Assembly: GCF_003258595.1 (NCBI RefSeq)
Contig: NZ_QHHQ01000003.1
Coordinates: 434,001 to 498,000, forward strand
Reading direction: 5' to 3'
Length of the DNA: 64,000 nucleotides
From: Acuticoccus sediminis
Lineage (GTDB): Bacteria; Pseudomonadota; Alphaproteobacteria; Rhizobiales; Amorphaceae
Position numbers and translations under genes: made by a program. Below, in pieces: positions 45,270-54,222 of this stretch (positions are counted from its first letter, which is position 1; each line of letters opens with the position of its first letter). The notes beneath the pieces were generated by a model. The model made no database searches and was not told where the DNA came from. It saw nothing but the letters and a program-made list of their open reading frames with translations.

Positions 45270-46490
45270 TCAGCGCACGACGGGCAGTTCGAGATCGAGG
45301 CCGGCGCCGTCGAAGTGAACCGGGATGTTGGGATCGCGCGAGGGCAGGACGACCGTCGCAAGGCCCGGCGTCGTGATCTCGCCGCGCTGGTTCTCGCCCC
45401 AGATCTCGATGTCGACGAGGGCGTGGCGGTCCTTCATGTACTTCCGGGCGACCTTACCCTTGCACCAGGTGGAGTCGCCCATGGTGTTGAAGCGGCGCAT
45501 CTCCGTGCGGACGCGCTTCAGGAAGGCGGCATCGCCCATCCAGTTGGTGACGAGCGAAGCCATCCAGGCCGAGCGCTGCGGGCCGTAGTCGTAGACGCCC
45601 GGGACGCCGACTTCCTTGGCGGTCGATTCGCGGTGGTGTCCGATGCCGGTGTACTCGATACCGCCGCCCGCCTCCGGGTTCCGGAAGAAATGGCCCGGGT
45701 GCTTCATCGCCGCCTTGAACACGACGCCGTGGGTATGGCCGCGGCCGCAGCCGACGAGGAAGCCCATCGTGTCCATCAGCGACAGCGGCCCGCGCACGAT
45801 CGGCTCGAGCTCCTCGCCCTCGGTGACGTCCTCGAAGTACCGCACGTTGGCGCCGCGGATGTTGGCGTCCTCGCGCATGATCGCGTCGTCGAGCTTCTCG
45901 TACTCCTCCGGCGTGTACTCGTGGGTCTTGATGTCTTTGTACTTGCCGGCGTCGCGGGCGGCCTTGCGCTCGTGGCGGGTGCAGGTGCCGAGGGCGCGGG
46001 CGACGAGCTCGCCGCGCTGGTTGGTGTAGGTCGCCTCGACGTACTGGAGCACCAGGCGGCCGGAGAACTTCGACTGCTTCTCCTCGACGCCGACGACGCG
46101 CTCGATCGCGCTGATGCGGTCACCGGGGCGGATGTGGCGGAACAGCTCCCAGTCGTTGCCGGCGTAGAAGCCGTGCACGCCCGGCAAGCCCCAGCGCGTC
46201 CGGCCGACCCAGCCGAAGGCCATGGGGAACATCGGGTGCGCGACCTGACCGCCGTAGCGGGTCTGGCGGCCGTATTCGAGCTCGCGGTACAGCGGATTGA
46301 GGTCGCCGATCCCGTTGCACCAGTTGCGCAGCGTGTCGGTGGTGGCGTCCTGCAGGTAGGGGCCTTCCGGGCGGAGCTGCAGGCCGATCATGTCGCGCGC
46401 CTTGGCGATGGCCTCGTCGGTGATCTTGCCTTCGGCGGGGGCCGAGCCGACGTCGTGCTTGGGCTTTTCGGCCATGTCGAGCGTGGTCAA
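45270..46490 (-). CDS. MaoC / FAS1-like acyl-CoA dehydratase
   Basis: This protein of about 406 residues has two hot-dog domains; the N-terminal one contains the hydratase motif variant GDLNPLYRE (about residue 58), where tyrosine replaces the histidine of classic R-hydratases, as usual in the FAS1-like dehydratase group. It should hydrate or dehydrate an acyl-CoA intermediate. I prefer the TTG start at 46490 because AGAGGA lies 7 bases upstream; ATG 46475 (five residues shorter) lacks a ribosome binding site. It is the first gene of the operon continuing to two CoA-transferases, the HTD2 hydratase and the CitE lyase. Confidence 0.83.
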   Translation of the reverse strand: MTTLDMAEKPKHDVGSAPAEGKITDEAIAKARDMIGLQLRPEGPYLQDATTDTLRNWCNGIGDLNPLYRELEYGRQTRYGGQVAHPMFPMAFGWVGRTRWGLPGVHGFYAGNDWELFRHIRPGDRISAIERVVGVEEKQSKFSGRLVLQYVEATYTNQRGELVARALGTCTRHERKAARDAGKYKDIKTHEYTPEEYEKLDDAIMREDANIRGANVRYFEDVTEGEELEPIVRGPLSLMDTMGFLVGCGRGHTHGVVFKAAMKHPGHFFRNPEAGGGIEYTGIGHHRESTAKEVGVPGVYDYGPQRSAWMASLVTNWMGDAAFLKRVRTEMRRFNTMGDSTWCKGKVARKYMKDRHALVDIEIWGENQRGEITTPGLATVVLPSRDPNIPVHFDGAGLDLELPVVR

Positions 46491-46593
46491 GGCGCTGTCC
46501 TCTTCATTCGGATGCTGATTGTTGCGGTGGGGGTCGTCGGGCGCGCTCGGCTCACCGGCGCCGCGGCCGATCGTGGCCCCTCGATGATTATAG

Positions 46594-46608
46594 AATGCAT
46601 TATGCATC
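46594..46608. promoter_or_regulatory. AATGCATTATGCATC, candidate operator of the MaoC-CaiB-CitE operon
   Basis: It matches the odd palindrome AATGCAT-N-ATGCATT at all arm positions but the last and lies about 104 bp upstream of the MaoC start, between consensus -35 and -10 hexamers. The perfect version recurs at 55508. Both arms are centred where a GntR-FCD dimer would bind. Confidence 0.6.
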
Positions 46609-46617
46609 AGACGTGTC

Positions 46618-46627
46618 AATGCATTAT
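46618..46627. promoter_or_regulatory. AATGCATTAT partial operator copy
   Basis: The first ten bases of the operator are repeated ten bases after the main site, overlapping the TTGACA hexamer of the minus-strand promoter candidate. A second weaker binding site would strengthen repression. Confidence 0.35.
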
Positions 46628-46709
46628 TTTCGAAAGCCTGCCGCTTCCTCGCCATCAGACTTATGGAATTCTGCGGAGATCCACGGACTCCACACACCGA
46701 CACCAAAAG

Positions 46710-46725
46710 AAAGAATGCATTCTTT
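46710..46725. promoter_or_regulatory. 16-bp palindrome AAAGAATGCATTCTTT
   Basis: A perfect 16-bp palindrome centred on the same ATGCAT core lies about 100 bp upstream of the main operator, at a distance suitable for a distal site. Confidence 0.4.
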
Positions 46726-46911
46726 TTGGGGATGTGAGCCCAGCATGGTGATGCTGGCCGACTCATCGGTGGTGGAAGGTGGCGAATGCCCCGCCGGTGA
46801 CGCCATTCGGGCCCGGGCGGGACCCCTTTCCGGCCGCCCGCTCCACCCGGACGGGACGCCGCCGGCCGGTGGGCCGTACCGGCAGGACGCCCCCGCCGGC
46901 ACCGCCCGGGA

Positions 46912-47490
46912 TCAGGTCTCGAAGTCGGCGGAGGTGGTGATCGCCGCGTAGCGCCTGAGGCCCGCGAGCGCGAACTCGTGCTCCTCGGTCGTCGCGCCGG
47001 CGCAGCAGTCCTCGAGGACCACGCAGGCATAGTCCCGGTCGTGCCCCTCGCGTACCGCCGCCGAGACGACGCCGTTGGTCGACACGCCCGTCAGGATCAG
47101 CCGCCCGATCCCCTGAGCCCGCAAAAGCGGCTCCAGCTTGGTGGCGTAGAAGGGACTGACACGGTGCTTGACGATGTCCGGGTCACCGTCCTTCGGGGCG
47201 AAGTCCTGGAAGACCTCCGTGCCCCAGGTGCCGAGCGTGAACACCTTGTTGTCGCGCGCCTTGGAGAATACCGGCGACTTCGGCGGGCACTCCGCGTAGC
47301 TCGGCGAGAAGCCGACGCGCACGTAGCCCACCATCATCCCCGCGGCCCTCGCCCGGTCGATCGCCCGCACGGTGTTGGCGTAGACGCCCCGCTCCCGGCA
47401 CTGCACCACGTAGGTCGAGGCGCCCATCCCGTCCGGGTGGACGAGGTCGTTCATCATGTCCATGACGAGCAGGATCGCGTTCGTCGTCAT
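46912..47490 (-). CDS. Isochorismatase-fold hydrolase lacking the usual nucleophilic cysteine
   Basis: This 192-residue protein of the isochorismatase superfamily has D11 (LLVMDMMND) and K108 (IVKHRVSPF) of the catalytic triad. The cysteine expected in a TNxCV motif is V141 (VSTNGVV). Family members with Cys are amidases or nicotinamidases; members without it are vinyl-ether hydrolases or unknown. The ATG at 47490 has GGAG upstream. It is the last gene of the LIV operon and follows the GntR gene by 79 bp. Function remains open. Confidence 0.82.
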   Translation of the reverse strand: MTTNAILLVMDMMNDLVHPDGMGASTYVVQCRERGVYANTVRAIDRARAAGMMVGYVRVGFSPSYAECPPKSPVFSKARDNKVFTLGTWGTEVFQDFAPKDGDPDIVKHRVSPFYATKLEPLLRAQGIGRLILTGVSTNGVVSAAVREGHDRDYACVVLEDCCAGATTEEHEFALAGLRRYAAITTSADFET

Positions 47491-47569
47491 CGAAGGCTCC
47501 AATGTTCGCGGAAAGTCGGCCGGCCCGCAGGCCGGAGTGCGCGCAGGGAGCCTTGCAGCGGGCCCGCCC

Positions 47570-48238
47570 CTAGGGGGCGTAGCTCGACTTGAACTCCTCC
47601 CAGCCCGCACGGATGTGCGTGCGAAGGGCCGCGATCATCGCGGCCTCGTCGCGCGAGATGATCGCGCTCAGCATCTCCCGGTGCTCGTCCGACGCGCGGT
47701 CGATCCGGTTCTCCACCTTGTTGATCAGGTCGAACGGGTAGCGCGCCCAGAGCGTGCGCACGAACCGCAGCGTCAGCGGCAGGTCCGCCGCCATGTAGAT
47801 GAGCTCGTGGAAGCGGTAGTTGATGAGGCGCACCGCGTCCCGGTCGCCCCGTTCCGTCGCCGCCTCGATGTCCTTCTGCAGCGAGACCAGCTCGTCGATG
47901 TGGCTCTGCTCCAGCTTGCCGAGCGCCTTCAGCGCCAACTTGCACTCGAGCGTCACGCGCAGGTCGACGATCTCCTCGGTCGAGTTGATGTCGAACTCGG
48001 CCACCACCGCGCCCTTGTGCGAGGAGGCGTGGACGAAGCCCTCCGCGTCGAGCAGCTTGATCGCCTCGCGTACCGGCGTGATGCTGGTCCCCAGGGTCGC
48101 TGCGATCTCGGCCTGCTTCAGCTTCGAGCCGCGCGGCAGGCGACCGGAGATGATGCCTTCGCGCAGATAGTCCGCGACCCATTCCTCCTTCGTACGATGC
48201 ATCGTGCGTTCGTTTCCCTCGTGACGAACGCTCCTCAT
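47570..48238 (-). CDS. GntR family transcriptional regulator, FCD subfamily
   Basis: This 222-residue FCD-type GntR repressor has its winged helix around residues 30-78 (LKQAEIAATLGTSITPVREAIKLL) and an FCD domain after residue 85. GGAG eight bases before ATG 48238 supports this start; an alternative in-frame ATG (48202, MHRTKEEW) would lie inside an ATGCAT palindrome. It is encoded in the minus-strand operon that begins with the LIV binding protein. Its likely targets are the AATGCATT-type sites at 46.6 and 55.5 kb, thus its own operon as well. The effector is presumably the imported acid or its CoA derivative. Confidence 0.88.
   Translation of the reverse strand: MRSVRHEGNERTMHRTKEEWVADYLREGIISGRLPRGSKLKQAEIAATLGTSITPVREAIKLLDAEGFVHASSHKGAVVAEFDINSTEEIVDLRVTLECKLALKALGKLEQSHIDELVSLQKDIEAATERGDRDAVRLINYRFHELIYMAADLPLTLRFVRTLWARYPFDLINKVENRIDRASDEHREMLSAIISRDEAAMIAALRTHIRAGWEEFKSSYAP
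48194..48205. promoter_or_regulatory. 12-bp palindrome ACGATGCATCGT inside the GntR gene start
   Basis: A perfect palindrome with the ATGCAT core lies about 12 codons into the regulator gene and covers an alternative ATG. It shares the core of the operators in the two promoter regions and could be an internal autoregulatory site, or a chance match within coding sequence. Confidence 0.3.
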
Positions 48239-48271
48239 AACCCGAACTCCGCTCCAAGGTGCAGTCCATCG

Positions 48272-49110
48272 TCATGCACGTCCCCCTCCGCCTTGCGTGA
48301 CGGGGGCGAGGTCGACGCGCACGACCTTCCCCTGAAGGTCGGGCCGGGACGCCGGATAGCGGGTGACGACGAGGGGGTCGTGCGCCGGCACGACGTGGTC
48401 GTCGCTCGGCGCCAGCGCGCGGATCGTGTCGTGCGAGGCGATCATGTCGGTCGAGTTGAAGACGACCGAGAACGGCACCCCGCGTTCGTACTCCTCGTAG
48501 TAATGCAGTGCATCGGAGGCGAGGACGACTGTGCCGCGCGCGGTCCGGACGCAGACGATCTCCTGCCCCGCCGCATGTCCGCCCACCCAGTGGACGGTCA
48601 CGCCGTCGGCGATGGTCCGCTCGCGGCCGTGGAGCGTGAGGCGCCCCGCATGGAGGAGCTGTACCAGGGCGACGATCTCGTCCACCTCGTAGGCGCGGCG
48701 GAACCAGCGCTTTTCCATGTACGGCCCGGTGATCGCGGCCATCTCCTCGGCCTGCATGTGGAAGTGCGCATTGGCAAACGCGGCGAGGTGGCCGAGGTGG
48801 TCGTAGTGGGCGTGGGTGAGCACGACCGTCTCCACCCGCTCCGGGTCGACGCCGAGCCCGCGCAGCGCCTCCACCGGATCGAGCAGCATCGTGTGGCCGT
48901 GATGGCGGGCCTTCTCGGGGTTCATGCCGGTGTCGACGACGATCGGCCCATCCGGCCCGATCAGGACCCAGCAGTAGAAGTCCATCGGCAGGATGTCGGT
49001 GGGACGGGCCTCCAGGATGAAGCTCTGCCCGCGCGTGCGCGTCTCGTTGACGGCGTAGCGGATGGCGTGGATCTCGTAGGTGGCGGGGGCGGTCATCGGT
49101 TCGGTATCCG

Positions 49111-49114
<4 letters not shown>
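48272..49114 (-). CDS. Metallo-beta-lactamase-fold lactonase-like hydrolase
   Basis: This 280-residue MBL protein has THAHYDHLGH (HxHxDH) near residue 100, a second-site GGHAAGQ histidine near residue 179 and D in LASDAL near residue 197. The layout follows N-acyl-homoserine-lactone lactonases of the AttM/AiiA group, but catabolic lactonases share it. It overlaps the LivF stop by 4 bp and precedes the GntR gene by 33 bp. A role in opening a lactone formed from the imported substrate is plausible. Confidence 0.82.
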
Positions 49115-49837
<723 letters not shown>

Positions 49838-49845
<8 letters not shown>

Positions 49846-50614
49846 CGTCGGTCCCCAGGTAGATGCGCTGGACATCCGGATCCTGTCGGATGACATCCGG
49901 AGGACCGCACGCGACGAACTCGCCGAAGTTGAGGACGTAGATCCGGTCGCAGATGGACATGACGAGGTCCATGTCGTGCTCGACCACGACCATCACGAGG
50001 TTCGGCGCCGCAAGGCTCCTGAGGGCCCGCGTAAGGTCGCGCGTCTCGGCGTTGTTGAGCCCCGCGGCGGGCTCGTCGAGGAGGAGGACGGACGGCTTGC
50101 CGGCGATGGCACGGGCGATCTCGACCAGGCGCTGGGTGCCGGGCGGAACCTCCGTGGGATAGCGCTCGGCGACGCCGTCGAGGCCGAGCTCGGCGAGCGC
50201 TGCCATCGCCCTGAGGCGCATGTCGGCGCACTCCCGCCGACCGCGGGGCAGCGGCAGGAAGGCCGAGAGCCAGCCGGCGTGATAGTCGCGGGCGAGGCCC
50301 AGCATGACGTTCTCGACCACCGTGAGGTCGGGACAGAGGGCGACCGTCTGGAACGAGCGCACGACGCCCTTCTCAGCCCGCCGCGCGGGCGGCAGCCCGT
50401 CGAGCGGATCGCCGGCGTAGCGGATCGAGCCCTGTGTCGGCCGGTAGGCCCCGGTGAGACAGTTGAAGAGGCTCGTCTTGCCGGCGCCGTTGGGCCCGAT
50501 CAGGCCGGTGATCTCACCGGGCCGGAACTCGACGTCGAGGCCCTTCAAGACCTTGATGCCGCCGAAGGAGAGCGACACGCCCTCCCCGACCAGCGCATGG
50601 TTCGTCGCGTCCAT
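49838..50614 (-). CDS. livG: LIV-type ABC transporter ATP-binding protein LivG (second system)
   Basis: This 258-residue ATPase has Walker A GPNGAGKTS and Walker B LLLDEPAAGLN. The signature region reads VPPGTQRLVEIARA, where PPGTQ replaces the usual LSYG(E/D)Q, a variation seen in some LivG proteins. It overlaps livM by one base (TGATG) and livF by 8 bp. The C-terminal LivG extension is present. Confidence 0.88.
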
Positions 50615-51597
50615 CAGACGCCTCCCGGACGGCGCCGCACCAGCGCGCCGAGGCGCGGCGCGAAGTGAGCGGCGAGAATGACGGCGAGCAGCGCCACCCC
50701 GTACATCACCGGGATCCACGCTCCGGACGCTGAGAGGAGCTGCGGCACGATGGTGAGGAAGGCGCCGCCGATGAGAGCGCGCGGCAGGGTGAGTCCGTAG
50801 ACGCTCACCACCGAGCCGACGAGCAGGAAGATCGACGTCCACAAGGTGTAGCCGCTCGGCGAGACGGTGGAGCTGGCGAAGGCGAGGACGGATCCCGCGA
50901 GCGCCGCGATACCGCAGCTCACCCCCATGACGGCGATCCGGGCCCAGACGCGTCGCGTTCCGAAGGCGTCGGCCGCCGCGGGGTGCGTGCGGGCGAGCAG
51001 CATCGCCATCCCCTGCCGCGACCGGCGCAGCTGGGACAGCGCGTAGGCGACCGCCACCAGCGCCACCAGCGGCACGTAGTAGCGCTGCAGTCCCATGTCG
51101 GCGCCGGGGATCACCGGCTTGGCGACGTAGAGCCCCTGGTAGCCGCCGGTGAAGTCGGACGCGTTGTTGATCAGCTCCGGCAGCGCCAGCGCCAGCGCCA
51201 TCGTCGAGACGGCGAGGTAGATGCCGGAGATGTTGCGCGAGGGAAAGGCGAAGGCGATCCCGAGGAGCACCCCGAGCGCGACGCCCACGGGCAGCGACAG
51301 GACGACCGAGACGCCGAGCCGCTGTTCGAGAATCGCGACCGAATAGGCGCCGACCGCGGCGAAGAAGCCGTGCCCGATCGAGACCTCGCCGCCGTAGCGC
51401 ACCAGGACGCTGACCGAGAGCACCGCGATGGAATTCGCGAAGGTGACGCCGAGCGCGTAGGTCCACGAGCCCTTCAGTACGAACGGGACAGCCGCGAGCG
51501 CGAGGACGAGGACCACCGTCCCCGCCCGCATCGCGAGCGCACCCGCGGGCATCGGCAGCGGGCTCCCGGCGGAGGTGGGGGCGAGCGCGTCAGACAC
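50614..51597 (-). CDS. livM: LIV-type ABC transporter permease LivM (second system)
   Basis: This 327-residue membrane protein has about nine hydrophobic segments. LivM features include LSVLVRYGGEVSIGHGFFAAVGAY near residues 61-84 and the AAADAFGTRR loop near residue 207. A 20-residue N-terminal leader precedes the first helix. Overlaps livH by 8 bp. Confidence 0.88.
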   Translation of the reverse strand: MSDALAPTSAGSPLPMPAGALAMRAGTVVLVLALAAVPFVLKGSWTYALGVTFANSIAVLSVSVLVRYGGEVSIGHGFFAAVGAYSVAILEQRLGVSVVLSLPVGVALGVLLGIAFAFPSRNISGIYLAVSTMALALALPELINNASDFTGGYQGLYVAKPVIPGADMGLQRYYVPLVALVAVAYALSQLRRSRQGMAMLLARTHPAAADAFGTRRVWARIAVMGVSCGIAALAGSVLAFASSTVSPSGYTLWTSIFLLVGSVVSVYGLTLPRALIGGAFLTIVPQLLSASGAWIPVMYGVALLAVILAAHFAPRLGALVRRRPGGV

Positions 51598-52492
51598 GGG
51601 ACCCGCTCACGGTCGCGAGGATCCCGTTCGGGAAGACGTTCAGCGCCGCGAGGATGACGACGAGCAGGAAGGTGCTCGAGTATTCCGGCGAGACGTAGAA
51701 GGTGAAGAGGTTCATGAGGATCCCGATCATGATGCCGCCGATGAGGCTGCCGGGGAGACTCGCGAAGCCGCCCACCACGGCCGCCGCGAAGGCCTGCAGC
51801 ATGAAGGCGGCGACGGTTGTGGCGCTGAGGAAGGTCGTCGGCACGATGAGAAGCGCGCCCACCACGCCGAGCCCTGCCGCGACGACCCACGCGAAGACGT
51901 GGACCCGGCGCAGGTTCAGCCCGCACACCTCCGCCGCGAACGGGTTGGAGGAGATCGCCCTGAAGGCGATGCCGAGCTTGGTGTGGTCGATCACGAAGAA
52001 CAGCGTGCCGATGGTGACGACCGCGACCGACAGCACGGTAAGGTCGTAGCCGGTGATCCTGAGGCCGAGGAGCGAGGTGGAGAAGCGCGGGACCGGGAGG
52101 TCGAGGCTGACGATGTCCGCGCCGAAGACGAGCAGCGTGGCGCCCTGGATGATGAGGCCGACGCCGAGTGTCGCGATGGTGGCCGTGAGGTCGGATTCGG
52201 CGATCAGCGGCGAGATCAGCGCGTAGGTGAGGAAGGCGATCGCCACGACGCAGACGACCGCGAGCAGCACCGCCGTCCCCCACGAGAGCGACATCAGCGC
52301 CCCCGACGAGAAGCCGTAGACCAGGAAGGCGGCGAACCCGGCGACGTTGCCGTGCGAGAAGTTCACGACGCGCGAGCACTTGAAGATCATCACGAGCCCC
52401 AGAGCGCCGAGCGCGTAGAGGCATCCGGTGACGATCCCCGACCAGACCAGCGGGAAGAGGTCGTAGGCGAGGCTGTCGAGGAAGCCGCTCAC
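51590..52492 (-). CDS. livH: LIV-type ABC transporter permease LivH (second system)
   Basis: This 300-residue membrane protein has eight or so hydrophobic segments and LivH landmarks (SGIVTGCLYALGALGLVMIF, VVNFSHGNVAGFAAF, FAAAVVGGFASLPGSLIGG). The start is a GTG overlapping the HIBADH stop (GTGA). The longer open frame upstream is an antisense-free shadow of the dehydrogenase gene in another frame. Confidence 0.88.
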   Translation of the reverse strand: MSGFLDSLAYDLFPLVWSGIVTGCLYALGALGLVMIFKCSRVVNFSHGNVAGFAAFLVYGFSSGALMSLSWGTAVLLAVVCVVAIAFLTYALISPLIAESDLTATIATLGVGLIIQGATLLVFGADIVSLDLPVPRFSTSLLGLRITGYDLTVLSVAVVTIGTLFFVIDHTKLGIAFRAISSNPFAAEVCGLNLRRVHVFAWVVAAGLGVVGALLIVPTTFLSATTVAAFMLQAFAAAVVGGFASLPGSLIGGIMIGILMNLFTFYVSPEYSSTFLLVVILAALNVFPNGILATVSGSRV

Positions 52493-53418
52493 TCCGCCGC
52501 CTCCGACGCGCCCGTCCCGGCGCCCTCCTCGTCCGCGAACGCGCCCTCCTCCACAAGGCGGATGACGCCCGGGAAGTAGCGGCCGGACAGATCGGTGCCG
52601 ACCGCGCGCTCGTAGTACTTGCGGACGGTCTCGGCCGCGCGGATCGGCACACCCGTCTCGCGCGCCAGCTCGAAGACGTAGTCCATGTCCTTGAGGACGT
52701 ACTCGGGCGGGAAGGACCTGTCCGGGAACTGGCGCGGCAACATCGCCTTGCGGCCGTGGTTGCGCAGCACGAAGCTGTCGCCGGAGCCCTTGGAGACGGC
52801 CTCGAGCATCGTCTCGCCGGAGACGCCCGCCCGCTCGGCGAGCACCATCATCTCGGCGAGCGTCACGACGTTCTCGAACACGAGCATGTTGTTGACGAGC
52901 TTCAGGACCTGGCCCGCGCCGACGTCGCCGCCATGAGTGATGTCCGTCGCCATGTAGGCGAGCAGCGGCTCGATGCGGGCGAAGACGTCCGGCGCCGCGC
53001 CCACCATGATGGAGAGCGCCCCTTTCTGTGCCGCCTCGCGGGTGCGGGCGACCGGCGCGTCGGCAAAGCCGATGGCCTTCTCGCCGAGCGCGGCACCCAC
53101 CTTGCGGGCGACCGCAACGGGGGTGGTGGAGAGGTCGACCACCGTCGTGCCGGCGCGGGCGGCGCCCGCGACTGGGCCGAGCGCCACCGCCTCCACCTGC
53201 GGCCCGCCCGGCAGCGACATGAAGACGACGTCGGCCCGGGCGGCGAGGTCCTCGACGCTGCCGACCGGCTCGGCCTTGGTGTCCGATAGGGCGGCGACGG
53301 CCTCGGCGGAGAGGTCGAAGGCGAGGACATCGCCGGCATGCTTCGTCGCGACGTTGCGGCACATGGGGCCGCCCATGACGCCGAGGCCGATGAAACCGAT
53401 GGTGGGGTTGGCGCTCAT
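52489..53418 (-). CDS. NAD(P)-dependent beta-hydroxyacid dehydrogenase (HIBADH family)
   Basis: This 309-residue enzyme has the N-terminal Rossmann motif GFIGLGVMGGPM and the substrate-binding lysine in GAGQVLKLVNN near residue 172. The family covers 3-hydroxyisobutyrate, tartronate-semialdehyde and related beta-hydroxyacid dehydrogenases. It lies 4 bp after the SDR gene and overlaps livH by GTGA, so it is embedded inside the transporter operon. It probably oxidises a hydroxy acid intermediate of the imported compound. Confidence 0.87.
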   Translation of the reverse strand: MSANPTIGFIGLGVMGGPMCRNVATKHAGDVLAFDLSAEAVAALSDTKAEPVGSVEDLAARADVVFMSLPGGPQVEAVALGPVAGAARAGTTVVDLSTTPVAVARKVGAALGEKAIGFADAPVARTREAAQKGALSIMVGAAPDVFARIEPLLAYMATDITHGGDVGAGQVLKLVNNMLVFENVVTLAEMMVLAERAGVSGETMLEAVSKGSGDSFVLRNHGRKAMLPRQFPDRSFPPEYVLKDMDYVFELARETGVPIRAAETVRKYYERAVGTDLSGRYFPGVIRLVEEGAFADEEGAGTGASEAAE

Positions 53419-53422
53419 CGTG

Positions 53423-54172
53423 TCAGTCCATCAACATTCCGCCGTTCACATCGAGAACGGTGCCGGTGATCCAGTTGGATTGGGGCGAGCAGAGGAAGAG
53501 GATCGCCTGGGCGATGTCTTCCGGCTGGCCGTAGCGGCCGAGGGGGACGCTGCCGTTGGGTGACGGGGCGGCGCGCTGCGTCACCGTCTGCCACATCGGG
53601 GTCTCCACCGGGCCGGGCGCGACGATGCTGGCGTAGACGCCCCTGGCCGCGCCCGCCTTCGCCACCCACTTCATCAGCCCGTGGACGGCCGACTTCGCGG
53701 CGACGTAGGACGGGCCGGACGCGACGCCGCCGATCTTGGCCGCGATCGAGCCGAGGGCGACGATCTTGCCGTAGCCCTGCTCGCACATCACTGGAAACAG
53801 CGCGCGGACCGGGTGGACGACACCCATCAGGTTGACGTCGAGGATCGCCTTCCACTCCTCGTCCGTGCTCTCGGCGAGCGGACGGTGGCTGATCGTCCCG
53901 GCGCACAGGATGAGGACGTCGATCCTGCCGTGTTCCTCGGCGATCCCTTTGACCAACGCATCGGTCTCGGCGATCGAGGTCACGTCGTAGCGGCGGTAGT
54001 GGACGCCGCTGTGCCCGAAGTCGACGGCGTCGGTGATGTCGGTCCCGATCACCGTGGCGCCGGCTTCGGCGAGCGCGAGGCAGGTGGCCTTGCCGATCCC
54101 TCCGGCTGCGCCCGTGACGAGGGCGATCTGTCCATCGAGGCGCGGCGGCGCGCTCAGGGGGTGGAGCGTCAT
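53423..54172 (-). CDS. Short-chain dehydrogenase/reductase
   Basis: This 249-residue classical SDR has TGAAGGIG for NAD(P) binding near residue 20, the CAGT motif near residue 90 and the catalytic SYVAAK (Tyr-x-x-x-Lys) near residue 160, with the serine in LGSIAAK. Asp in TDIT after beta-2 suggests NAD preference. GGAG precedes the ATG. It is the second gene of the operon after the binding protein and likely oxidises a secondary alcohol. Confidence 0.88.
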   Translation of the reverse strand: MTLHPLSAPPRLDGQIALVTGAAGGIGKATCLALAEAGATVIGTDITDAVDFGHSGVHYRRYDVTSIAETDALVKGIAEEHGRIDVLILCAGTISHRPLAESTDEEWKAILDVNLMGVVHPVRALFPVMCEQGYGKIVALGSIAAKIGGVASGPSYVAAKSAVHGLMKWVAKAGAARGVYASIVAPGPVETPMWQTVTQRAAPSPNGSVPLGRYGQPEDIAQAILFLCSPQSNWITGTVLDVNGGMLMD

Positions 54173-54222
54173 GGAGTTCTCCGGTTGAGGCGGCGTCCCG
54201 GGCGGGGGACGCCGCCGACGTG

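Larger units (their letters stand above)
46491..46911. other. 420-bp control region with repeated AATGCATT sites
   Basis: No credible gene lies here. The 46.56-46.74 kb part is AT-rich and holds three AATGCATT copies (46594, 46618, 46714), one in a larger palindrome. On the minus strand, consensus TTGACA (46614-46619) and TATAAT (46587-46592) flank the main operator with a 21-bp spacer, longer than the usual 17. The right part to the isochorismatase stop is GC-rich and featureless. Confidence 0.6.

Noticed and set aside
46595-46951. 118-codon plus-strand frame in the 46.5-46.9 kb control region
   Set aside because: It starts inside the operator palindrome, has no ribosome binding site and no recognisable domain; the opposite 92-codon frame is equally unsupported.
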